A stretch of 15,636 bases of DNA, taken from the NCBI RefSeq assembly GCF_045124755.1, contig NZ_JBGVMK010000213.1, one strand, 5' to 3'. Positions 1 through 6,420 of the stretch are shown one piece after another (position 1 is the stretch's first letter; each line of letters starts with the position of its first letter). This stretch comes from Succinimonas sp045124755 (GTDB lineage: Bacteria > Pseudomonadota > Gammaproteobacteria > Enterobacterales > Succinivibrionaceae). Position numbers and translations under genes: made by a program. The notes beneath the pieces were generated by a model. That model saw only the letters and a program-made list of their open reading frames with translations, had not been told where the DNA came from and did no database searches.

Positions 1-35
1 AAATAATTTTTATACGTATTTTTTGTGACAGACCC

Positions 36-203
36 CTATATTAACAAAATTCGCAGCATGCTAATCTCAAAAAAGAATCTAATTTCTTCCATCCTGGTAC
101 AGAAGGTGGTAATTAAGCACATTCCAACTGCGAAATGTAAGGTGATGGCCTCGGGGAGAGAGTCTCTGTCCGGCATGCATGACGGTTTATCGATGGAGGT
201 CAT
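36..203 (-). CDS. Small hypothetical protein, 55 aa
   Basis: An ATG-initiated frame of 55 codons. The start is preceded by AAGGAG, with a spacer of 6 bases (CTCCCT), a good Shine-Dalgarno arrangement that is the main reason for listing it. The product begins MTSIDKPSCMPDRDSL and has a hydrophobic stretch (residues about 21-32) and a Phe-rich tail; I recognise no family. It lies just downstream of the truncated TOPRIM gene on the same strand. It could be the 5' part of a gene, an insertion-sequence remnant or a chance frame. An overlapping plus-strand frame of similar length exists, so even the coding strand is uncertain. Confidence 0.28.
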   Translation of the reverse strand: MTSIDKPSCMPDRDSLPEAITLHFAVGMCLITTFCTRMEEIRFFFEISMLRILLI

Positions 204-249
204 AGGGAGCTCCTTTTCTTAAGAACTAAAAAAAGGATACCCGGTTCAG

Positions 250-723
250 TCAGGGGTGCTGGAAAATCGCAGGGAAGTTACGAATCAGCGGAGTGTTCTG
301 ATTACCGGAAGAGAGGGTTTTTGCCATGGTGGCAGCTGTACTGATTTGACCATAGATCTTGTCAAAAAGCTGACTGGGTGATGTGTTGGCAGAGTGATCA
401 GCATCGCAGTAGTAAACCCCGGCGGAATACTTTATTCCCTCCAGATGTTCCCGCTTTTTCATCAATTGGTAAAATTTGAAGGCCGGAATGCTTTTGCCTT
501 TCAGACTATGACAGTTGAGACTTCGTTGCAGCTTAAAAGCCTCCACATCCTTGCGATCAGCGAAATGGAGATTAAGCTTGTCACTGTCTCCTTTTTCCCG
601 CAGCTTGGCTTCAGCGCACCTCCGGAGCAGTATGGCTGCTGCTCCTTCATGCCAGTTGTCACTGCCGAAGCTTTTCCATCCATAATCGGCGGGGCCTTCT
701 CCGGTTATCAGAATATTAGTCAA
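250..723 (-). CDS. TOPRIM-like protein (DUF4276-like), probably C-terminally truncated
   Basis: The 157-aa product opens with a beta strand and the motif ITGEGPADYG (Glu9, Asp13), followed by a second motif YYCDADH (Asp107, Asp109). The E...DxD layout is the metal-binding signature of TOPRIM-fold nucleases. EGP-x-DYG near the N-terminus is typical of DUF4276-type proteins, which often pair with AAA/ABC ATPases. The start is TTG, 7 bp after the ATPase stop, so the two are almost certainly co-transcribed. Proteins of this type are usually about 200 aa or more and carry a third conserved block with Glu and Trp after a proline-rich strand; here the protein stops after TPLIRNFPAIFQHP, so the C-terminus seems lost or replaced. 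The predicted role is the nuclease or effector half of a defence module. Family assignment rests on motifs only. Confidence 0.6.
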   Translation of the reverse strand: MTNILITGEGPADYGWKSFGSDNWHEGAAAILLRRCAEAKLREKGDSDKLNLHFADRKDVEAFKLQRSLNCHSLKGKSIPAFKFYQLMKKREHLEGIKYSAGVYYCDADHSANTSPSQLFDKIYGQISTAATMAKTLSSGNQNTPLIRNFPAIFQHP

Positions 724-730
724 TGTGCAC

Positions 731-1933
731 TCACGCGTTCGTTTTCAGGAATGCATCGGCAATTTCCTGATTGGACATATTGAGAATTATCTCGCCGGGA
801 AACATGTATTCGCAAAGCTCCTGTATGTTGGGGATATCAGAAATGGTTACAGATTTGGTGTATCCGGTAGCGCAGTCCCTGAAGAGCATGACAATGTTCT
901 GTGGTTGGAAGTAATCCAGAAAGACGGTGCTGTGTGTTGATACGATAATCTGCTGGTGATGCTTTTTACATGTGTTCTGCAGCAATTTAACAAGCTGTTC
1001 GGCATGTCTGGTGTTAATCCCGTTTTCAAGTTCGTCCATCAGTATAAGAGAGGGCGCTTTGTACTCGCTTATAGTAATGATGGCGATCAGACGTAGCATG
1101 CCATCGCTCATGTTTCTGGCAGACACTGTAATCCTGTTGTTTCCGTAAAGCTCAACTGCTTCGACTTTACTCCATCCGGGATTTACCGTTTTGGTTTTGA
1201 TATCAGTTACTGTATTACCCAAGAGAGTTCGTAATTTTGAGAGGAGAGATTCTTTTGTTTCTGGTGCCATGCCCTTTATGTATGCCGAGAGATCTCTTCC
1301 GGAAGTGCCGATGAATTTAACCTGGCCGCGATTGCTTTGACGCATTTCCTCTGGTGAGAGCACGTTATACGAATAGGAATTAACCAAAAAATTTTTGAAG
1401 GACGTGAGTTTGGGAAGGCTTGTCGTATCATTTTCATTCCTGAGCAAGAGATACAGCGATGAGGATGTTAACGTAAGCGAAGGATAGTTTCTTTCCTGTC
1501 CGTCTGCTTCAGCGACTGTCAGGCAATGGGGCTTTCGGCTGCTATCATAGGAAAGCAATGTCTCTTTGCTGTCAAGGTCTGTGATAAGTTCATGAATGAG
1601 GTGAATGTCGCCAGTCTCCATAACTTCGATTTCCATTTCCCAGGACAGGCGAAGAGACGTTCCTTCAGGTTGCCAAATATCCCATTCACTGTAAAAACTT
1701 ATCTTATTGCTAATGGTTTCCGATAGCAGAGACAGGATATCAGAGGCTTCCAAGTCTCGTTGTTCCAAAAAAGCCGAAAATTCGGCTTTACACGAAGTAA
1801 TCAGAAAATCGATGGCCTGAATCACAGAACTTTTTCCAGAAGCGTTGTTTCCGACAAGCACGGTAAAATCGCAAAATCTGATATCGGTGTTATGAAGAGC
1901 CCTAAAATTGACCGTTTTCAGTTTGGTGATCAT
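731..1933 (-). CDS. AAA/ABC-type ATPase (AAA_21-like), OLD/RloA/AriA-like
   Basis: A 400-aa ATPase of the SMC/ABC-like group found in OLD nucleases and paired defence ATPases. The Walker A is GNNASGKSS (residues 28-36), after an N-terminal MITKLKTVNFRAL strand typical of AAA_21/AAA_15 proteins. The ABC-signature-like motif is MSDGMLRL (275-282), the Walker B is SLILMDELENGI (295-306, Asp300/Glu301), and the switch is STHS (332-335). The middle region (about 50-270) is poorly conserved, as expected for the dimerisation/coil part. There is no fused TOPRIM domain; that function appears to be supplied by the next gene. AAGGA lies 7 bases before the ATG. In PARIS, RloAB-type and related systems such an ATPase senses infection and controls its TOPRIM partner; the defence role here is inferred from architecture. 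Confidence 0.8.
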   Translation of the reverse strand: MITKLKTVNFRALHNTDIRFCDFTVLVGNNASGKSSVIQAIDFLITSCKAEFSAFLEQRDLEASDILSLLSETISNKISFYSEWDIWQPEGTSLRLSWEMEIEVMETGDIHLIHELITDLDSKETLLSYDSSRKPHCLTVAEADGQERNYPSLTLTSSSLYLLLRNENDTTSLPKLTSFKNFLVNSYSYNVLSPEEMRQSNRGQVKFIGTSGRDLSAYIKGMAPETKESLLSKLRTLLGNTVTDIKTKTVNPGWSKVEAVELYGNNRITVSARNMSDGMLRLIAIITISEYKAPSLILMDELENGINTRHAEQLVKLLQNTCKKHHQQIIVSTHSTVFLDYFQPQNIVMLFRDCATGYTKSVTISDIPNIQELCEYMFPGEIILNMSNQEIADAFLKTNA

Positions 1934-1980
1934 GGAAAGTCCTTAACTCTGATTCTTGAATTCAGTGTACCATGGGCAGA

Positions 1981-2083
1981 TGTCGTGTAAAGGCATCATG
2001 CGCTTCGGACAAAAGACGCTGTGATCGCGATGTGACTTCATTCGCTATTGCGAGCTTCCGTCTGTCGTGTAAGGAGTCATGCG
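1981..2083. repeat. Imperfect 21-22 bp direct repeat pair
   Basis: The word TGTCGTGTAAAGGCATCATG at 1981-2000 recurs as TGTCGTGTAAGGAGTCATG at 2063-2081, and both continue with CG. Together they lie 82 bp apart in the gap between the ATPase start and the cysZ end. They flank no recognisable gene. They could be binding sites for a regulator of the ATPase pair or remnants of an intergenic repeat family. Confidence 0.45.
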
Positions 2084-2117
2084 AAGAGAAATTTGTTTGG
2101 CATGCCGATATCCCTGA

Positions 2118-2149
2118 GCCCCAATGGATGCAAGGAAATCCATTGGGGC
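2118..2149. terminator. Perfect 12-bp hairpin, likely terminator beyond cysZ
   Basis: GCCCCAATGGAT (2118-2129) and ATCCATTGGGGC (2138-2149) form a perfect stem around an 8-base loop. It lies 66 bp past the cysZ stop in the direction of cysZ transcription. The T-rich side (ATTTTGTT) follows on the plus strand, whereas cysZ would need a U tract on the minus strand, so orientation is ambiguous. It may serve cysZ as a hairpin with a poor U tract, or be a transcript-end stabilising structure. Confidence 0.5.
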
Positions 2150-2215
2150 ATTTTGTTCTGAGAGGTGATATTCGGGGTATCGCTCATACGAAAACGACTC
2201 TGTCAGGAGATGTGT

Positions 2216-3049
2216 TTATTCCTTTTGGGAGTCCTGTTCCGTAACCTGTTTTGGGGGAGCGTGCGGGGTTTCAGGTGTTTCTCCTTTCGGAAAATCATCT
2301 CCGATAAGCGGAAGATCCGGCTTCAGTTTTTCATACCAGAGCATGGTGCCTCCGGCCACAGCCACCGGGATCATAATAAGGTTAACAAAAGGAATCAGCA
2401 GGGCGGCCCAGACTGTACAACCGAAGGAGAGGCAGAGCAGCTTATGTTCGGTGAGGTTCTTGCGGGAAACCCGGAGAGAATAGCGGTTATTCTCAAAGCC
2501 GTAGCTGGTGTAATCCATGGCATTGCACCAAGATGTCAGGATAATGGCTCCCAATTGGCCGATAATCGGAAAAAACATCATCAGGATGCTGGCTATCATA
2601 AAGGGGATGCGATAGAAAAGCTTCCTGAGTTCCAGAAAGATAATATGAGGGATGTCCTTTATGGTATCGCCAACTGACATTTTGCTGCTGAAGGGTTCGT
2701 CATTATAGAAAACCGTCTGCACCTTTTCAGAAAGGATGCTGTAGAAGGGGGCTCCCAGAGTAAGAGCAAACAGAGTAAAGGTGTAAAAGATTATCACCAG
2801 AAAGCAGATGAATATAATGGGGTTAATGACATAGGTCAGCCATTGCAGCCATCCCGGCAGGTAGTTTTCAGTCAGAATCCTTGTTCCGTCAGTGGCCAGA
2901 TCGAAGCCGAACCAGAGTCCGGTTCCCATGATTACTATGTTAATGAGAAAAGGGAGAATAATGAATCTTCTGAGGCCCTTGGTGCCCAGGATGCTCATGC
3001 CCTTGAAAAAGTATCTGAAGCCCTGAAGCCGGTCGAAATTTTCATTCAT
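2216..3049 (-). CDS. cysZ: Sulfate transporter CysZ
   Basis: A 277-aa integral membrane protein matching CysZ, which brings sulfate across the inner membrane for cysteine synthesis. It has an N-terminal GFRYFFKGMSIL segment, hydrophobic helices near residues 30-50, 70-100, 145-172 and 205-238, and the family-typical MDYTSYGFENNRYSL block near 178-192. The C-terminal tail (from about 245) is hydrophilic and proline/glutamate-rich. It is slightly longer than the E. coli protein (about 253 aa), mostly through this tail. AAGG stands 8 bases before the ATG. It lies divergent from zipA, the same arrangement as in enteric bacteria, which supports both calls. No cys-regulon operator was recognised upstream. 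Confidence 0.9.
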   Translation of the reverse strand: MNENFDRLQGFRYFFKGMSILGTKGLRRFIILPFLINIVIMGTGLWFGFDLATDGTRILTENYLPGWLQWLTYVINPIIFICFLVIIFYTFTLFALTLGAPFYSILSEKVQTVFYNDEPFSSKMSVGDTIKDIPHIIFLELRKLFYRIPFMIASILMMFFPIIGQLGAIILTSWCNAMDYTSYGFENNRYSLRVSRKNLTEHKLLCLSFGCTVWAALLIPFVNLIMIPVAVAGGTMLWYEKLKPDLPLIGDDFPKGETPETPHAPPKQVTEQDSQKE

Positions 3050-3613
3050 GTTTTAAACCTTAAGCATAATCATCTGTATTGCCAGCAGGAATGCCATATA
3101 TGTCCGCCCCCGCAGCAACGCATAGGAGAATTTGGGAGTCGCTCCGGTAAGCTTTCAGGCACGTTCCTGCCAAGTCTTTTGCCGGCGGACTTTTGTAACC
3201 TTGACTCGTAATCTTACGTGCCAATCCCTTCGTAACAATGCATGCTTCTGAACTGATGGATATGGTATTTTCGATACTCGATGAAGAAGACACTGTCCGA
3301 GGATGACCGACAGCACCACTCACGGGAAAAACTGGTATTTTCCGGCGTAATCCATGATCTTGCGGGATAATGCCGGCGTCAATTTTCAGGTAAGGTGCGC
3401 AGGAGGCTTATCCGGTTACAGAAGCTGTTTCTGAAATGCGATTTTACCCGAAACCGCGTTCTTTCTGGGAAATATTGAGAGAAGGAGGTGAAAGGAAAGA
3501 CAGACAGCACTGGAGAGAAGGAGAATAAGAATAAAAAGAATTCTGATTCAGCGATATGTTTTTGTACCGTGCCGGTAACGGAATCCGGGCAGAACAGAAG
3601 GAGTTTAGCTGTC
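3050..3613. other. cysZ-zipA intergenic region, no supported gene
   Basis: A gap this long is unusual between these two divergent genes. A minus-strand frame at 3060-3323 (87 aa, Ser-rich start) has no recognisable motif. A short plus-strand frame ending near 3305 reads SELMDMVFSILDEEDTVRG, which has protein-like composition but no start or family; it may be a gene remnant. The purine-rich tract at 3475-3545 (GGAGGTG, GAGAGAAGGAGAATAAG) has no visible function. I can assign nothing else. Confidence 0.4.
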
Positions 3614-3641
3614 TTTTCATTTCAGTGCAATTTGCTATAAT
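3614..3641 (+). promoter_or_regulatory. Predicted zipA promoter
   Basis: A perfect -10 TATAAT (3636-3641) lies 16 bp after a -35-like TTTTCA (3614-3619). The zipA start codon is 75 bases downstream, with no other gene between. Confidence 0.5.
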
Positions 3642-3716
3642 TTGCAACAGATCTCCGCATTTAGGAAATAATTATTAAAAAAACGGGGATTTCTGTTGTA
3701 TTCTTGGAGTCTGAAC

Positions 3717-4532
3717 ATGCCTGGAATTTCATTGCTGGTAATTGTGATTGGTCTTGTTGCTCTTGCGGGGTATCTGGCAACGGGGTTTATGCAGGGCAGA
3801 CAGAATCGCAAGCCTCTTGAAAGGGACAGCATTACCGAAAGTACAGCAAAAGCATTATCTCCTCTGACTGAAGAAAATGGAATTCAGGAAGACGGAGTCA
3901 GGATTATTGACGAGCGTGAGACTGTTAAGGTGCCTGTGGAGGATTTTGCGGATGAAGACGCAAATCCGGCCGCTCCCGCCGAAGCCTCAGGTAATGGTAA
4001 CAGGGGAACTGGTAACAATATGGCTAAGCTGGGATTTTTATACAGGCTGAAGAATTTTCTGTCAGGCGATGAATCTGCTTCAGGTAAAGGAACAGACGAA
4101 ACGGCTACCACTCCCGGCCATCCGGAAGACTTTTATCAGTTCAATATTATTCCGGAGGATCAGGACGGCATGATCCCTGCCGCTTTGGTCAGTCAGCTCT
4201 GTGAAAAGTATCATTTTGATCAGGGTGAGCATGATGTATTCGAGTACCGCAGGGATGGTCGGACGCTGTTTACAGTGTGCGGCAATAAGCTCCCTTATGG
4301 TTTTCCGAAAAACGAAATGCTGACGCTGAACTATAAAGCCATAATTGTATCTATGATGCTTCCTGAAAGAGGGGAGGCAGAATTCACTTACAGCGAGATG
4401 TCAAAGTTTACCTATATTCTATGCCGTGAGGTTGGCGGAAAGATGGTTGACAACCAGAAAAAGCCCTTTACGGAAGATGTTTTCAAAAACACTACTGCTG
4501 TTCTTTCGTTCTATGATGCCGGCGGGCAGTGA
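3717..4532 (+). CDS. zipA: Cell division protein ZipA
   Basis: ZipA anchors FtsZ to the inner membrane at the early divisome. The chosen ATG (3717) is preceded by GGAG 7 bases upstream; a TTG 21 bases earlier lacks such a site. The 271-aa product starts with a single membrane anchor (residues about 4-26, MPGISLLVIVIGLVALAG), with the N-terminus outside as in ZipA. A basic patch follows (GRQNRKP), then an acidic, Ala/Gly/Asn-rich disordered linker to about residue 130. The C-terminal FtsZ-binding domain starts around DFYQFNIIPEDQDGMIPAALV and contains FTVCGNKLPYGFP and MLPERGEAEFTYSEM. The domain order, size and divergence from cysZ all agree with ZipA. The downstream ligA of enterics is absent; purM follows instead. 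Confidence 0.88.
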   Translation: MPGISLLVIVIGLVALAGYLATGFMQGRQNRKPLERDSITESTAKALSPLTEENGIQEDGVRIIDERETVKVPVEDFADEDANPAAPAEASGNGNRGTGNNMAKLGFLYRLKNFLSGDESASGKGTDETATTPGHPEDFYQFNIIPEDQDGMIPAALVSQLCEKYHFDQGEHDVFEYRRDGRTLFTVCGNKLPYGFPKNEMLTLNYKAIIVSMMLPERGEAEFTYSEMSKFTYILCREVGGKMVDNQKKPFTEDVFKNTTAVLSFYDAGGQ

Positions 4533-4585
4533 GTTAACGCTCTGTTGTCGAACTATAAAATCTCTGCGTCTGCAGTCTTGGCGAA

Positions 4586-4619
4586 AAGTCCCGTGAGGTT
4601 GTTCTTCATGGGATTTTTT
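4586..4619 (+). terminator. Rho-independent terminator of zipA
   Basis: TCCCGTGA (4589-4596) pairs with TCATGGGA (4606-4613), with one G-U pair, and is followed directly by six T residues. It lies 54 bases after the zipA stop, in the right orientation for zipA. Confidence 0.75.
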
Positions 4620-4704
4620 GTTGATGAAATGGGTAACGGCTTGCTATTGCGATTTTCTTGACAGGGATACTGTTCTTTTTGATGTCAGCGTGCGGGGGAT
4701 ATAG

Positions 4705-4731
4705 AAAGGGGCTTTTATTAAGCCCCTTTTT
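4705..4731. terminator. Hairpin terminator between zipA and purM, possibly bidirectional
   Basis: AAAGGGGCTT (4705-4714) and AAGCCCCTTT (4720-4729) form a perfect 10-bp stem with a 5-base loop. The T tract is complete on the plus strand and shorter (TTTC) on the minus strand. It lies about 40 bp past the purM stop and probably ends purM transcription, as well as read-through from zipA. Confidence 0.75.
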
Positions 4732-4771
4732 GCGACATTGTTTGAAAATTCACTCAAGAAAGGGTTCTGTG

Positions 4772-5803
4772 TTATTTGATAACAACCTGTTCTTCACCTT
4801 TCTCAGCGCTTTCAATAGAGCCGATGATCCAGCTCTTTTCGCCGCAGGAGTTAAGAATTTCCACAGTCTTTTCAGCATCATTCCTGGACACAACACAGAT
4901 CATGCCCACGCCGCAGTTGAATGTGCGGTACATTTCGTGAGTGTCGATGTTGCCATTCTTCTGAATCCAGCTGAAAACCTCCGGCCAGTTCCAGGTAGCA
5001 GAATCGCATACCACTTTGGTTCCTTCCGGAAGCACACGGGGAATGTTTTCCCAAAACCCGCCGCCGGTAATATGAGCCAGAGCGTGAATGGTGACGGATT
5101 CCATAAGCTTCAGTACAGATTTTACGTAAATTCTGGTCGGAGTGAGAAGCGAGTCAATGATGGTGCGGCCGTCAGAAAGCTTGGCATAGGGATCAGCCTT
5201 GGATACTTCCAGTACCTTACGGATCAGTGAGTAGCCGTTTGAGTGAGGACCGGTGGAAGCGAGAGCAATAACAGCATCGCCAGCCTTCACCTTGCTGCCG
5301 TCAATAATTTCGTCCTTTTCAACGACGCCTACGGCAAAACCGGCCAGATCATAATCATTGCCGTGATACATTCCGGGCATTTCAGCAGTCTCCCCGCCGA
5401 TAAGAGAGCAGTTTGACTGTCTGCAGCCTTCGGCGATACCGGCAATTACTTTGGTGGCATCGGCAACATTGAGCTTCCCGGTAGCATAGTAGTCCAAAAA
5501 GAAGAGCGGCTCTGCTCCCTGCACAATCAGATCGTTGACACTCATGGCTACGAGATCGATACCTACGGTGTCGTGCTTCTTGAAATCTATGGCTAAACGC
5601 AGCTTGGTGCCGACACCGTCAGTGCCGGATACCAGAACAGGGTTTTTGTAGCGGGACGGAATGCCGCAGAGAGCTCCGAAGCCTCCGATGCTCCCCATCA
5701 CCTCAGGTCTGGTGGTTGACTTTACGCTTCCTTTTATGTTCTGCACAAGTGCATTGCCGGCGTCAATATCTACACCAGCCTCTTTGTAGCTTAATTTATC
5801 CAT
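4772..5803 (-). CDS. purM: Phosphoribosylformylglycinamidine cyclo-ligase (AIR synthetase)
   Basis: PurM closes the imidazole ring of the purine precursor, converting FGAM plus ATP to AIR in the cytoplasm. The 343-aa product has the normal full length. Diagnostic blocks include SGTDGVGTKL (59-68), GIDLVAMSVNDLIVQGAEP (81-99), FFLDYYATGK, GGETAEMPGMY and TGGGFWENIPR. It starts at ATG with the family-typical SYKEAGVDIDAGN. In enterics purN follows purM directly; here a terminator hairpin follows, so purM appears to be transcribed alone. A well-placed promoter lies upstream and two dyad-symmetric elements sit just behind it. Confidence 0.97.
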   Translation of the reverse strand: MDKLSYKEAGVDIDAGNALVQNIKGSVKSTTRPEVMGSIGGFGALCGIPSRYKNPVLVSGTDGVGTKLRLAIDFKKHDTVGIDLVAMSVNDLIVQGAEPLFFLDYYATGKLNVADATKVIAGIAEGCRQSNCSLIGGETAEMPGMYHGNDYDLAGFAVGVVEKDEIIDGSKVKAGDAVIALASTGPHSNGYSLIRKVLEVSKADPYAKLSDGRTIIDSLLTPTRIYVKSVLKLMESVTIHALAHITGGGFWENIPRVLPEGTKVVCDSATWNWPEVFSWIQKNGNIDTHEMYRTFNCGVGMICVVSRNDAEKTVEILNSCGEKSWIIGSIESAEKGEEQVVIK

Positions 5804-5849
5804 AATTTACTGAATCTGCCTCATAAGAGATGCCGAAAAAACTTTGTTT

Positions 5850-5878
5850 ATTTTAGCAACAGCCCTGTTTTTTATCAA
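5850..5878 (-). promoter_or_regulatory. Predicted purM promoter
   Basis: On the minus strand TTGATA (5873-5878) is followed after exactly 17 bp by TAAAAT (5850-5855). The transcript would start around 5843, giving a leader of about 40 nt before purM. Confidence 0.6.
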
Positions 5879-5886
5879 GGCAGATC

Positions 5887-5917
5887 ACATTTTCGCAAAA
5901 TGTCGCAAGCGTCTTGC
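5887..5917. promoter_or_regulatory. Two adjacent dyad elements behind the purM promoter
   Basis: ACATTTT-CGC-AAAATGT (5887-5903) is a perfect 7-3-7 inverted repeat starting 8 bp upstream of the -35. GCAAG-CGT-CTTGC (5905-5917) is a perfect 5-3-5 inverted repeat immediately next to it. Both contain CGCAA, also found in the PurR operator consensus, but neither matches the 16-bp consensus well. They are candidate operators for purM or the divergent operon. Confidence 0.4.
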
Positions 5918-6026
5918 ATATAGGCTGTTAATGGGAGCCAGAGTTATGCGGATATGGAAATGCGTTTTTCTGTGCGTTTCCGAACCGCGTTCTCGGATTA
6001 TCGTGGTGGTTGTATTTCATTACACC

Positions 6027-6086
6027 TTGTTGATAAACCTGTGGATATGTTTGTTGATTAGCCTGTTGATATCATTGTTAATAACC
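6027..6086 (-). promoter_or_regulatory. Five DnaA-box-like 9-mers at exact 12-bp spacing
   Basis: TGTTGATAA, TGTGGATAT, TGTTGATTA, TGTTGATAT and TGTTAATAA begin at 6028, 6040, 6052, 6064 and 6076. Read on the minus strand they are TTATCAACA, ATATCCACA, TAATCAACA, ATATCAACA and TTATTAACA, matching the DnaA box TTATNCACA at 8, 8, 7, 7 and 8 of 9 positions. Four of five share A instead of C at position 6. An AT-rich stretch (6093-6130), containing one more plus-strand box-like word TTATCCATT (6097-6105), follows. The array is midway between purM and the DUF2066-hda operon. Binding by DnaA is inference. Confidence 0.5.
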
Positions 6087-6254
6087 ATGTAAAGCATTAT
6101 CCATTTATTATGATTTTTTCTAAAGATTCCCGTCGGAAAAAGGACTGATGCTGTTGGTATTTAGTTGCGCAGGGCCGTCAGATTAATGGATTGCCAGACG
6201 TTTTGACTGATTTTCGACATGGGTAGAATTTTGTCCGGCCTTACAGGGATATTT

Positions 6255-6284
6255 TTCTGCTAGTTAAACCTTCAATGTTATAAT
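6255..6284 (+). promoter_or_regulatory. Predicted promoter of the DUF2066-hda operon
   Basis: A perfect -10 TATAAT (6279-6284) has only a poor -35 (TTCTGC, 6255-6260) at 18 bp. Immediately after it TGACTGTCA (6284-6292) is a short dyad that would overlap the transcription start. The leader to the DUF2066 start would be about 130 nt. Confidence 0.4.
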
Positions 6285-6420
6285 GACTGTCAGTTATTGC
6301 TCTGTAAAGGATTGCCCGTTATCACCACGGATTTAGTCAGGGTGAGCGCGGCACTGTACGATAGTAGTGTGAGTTTACCAGTGTAGAGGTATTTGGTAAG
6401 TTTTTCTGGCAAATTTCGGC

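Noticed and set aside
3060..3323. Minus-strand 87-aa frame upstream of cysZ
   Set aside because: No recognisable motif, Ser-rich start and no convincing ribosome binding site.
4658..5230. Plus-strand frame beginning with a lipoprotein-like MTGILFFLMSACGGY
   Set aside because: It runs through the terminator hairpin at 4705-4731 and then lies antisense to purM; the start codon is not ATG and has no ribosome binding site.
5844..6092. Plus-strand frame ending in LLISLLISLLITM
   Set aside because: The Leu/Ile repeat is simply the 12-bp DNA repeat read as four codons; no Shine-Dalgarno site precedes any ATG, and the frame crosses the purM promoter region. The DNA-level explanation (DnaA-box-like array) accounts better for the exact spacing.
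6027..6130. Chromosomal replication origin
   Set aside because: Boxes and an AT-rich stretch are present, but there is no dnaA, dnaN or gidA/mnmG nearby and most boxes deviate from consensus; regulation of hda is the simpler reading.
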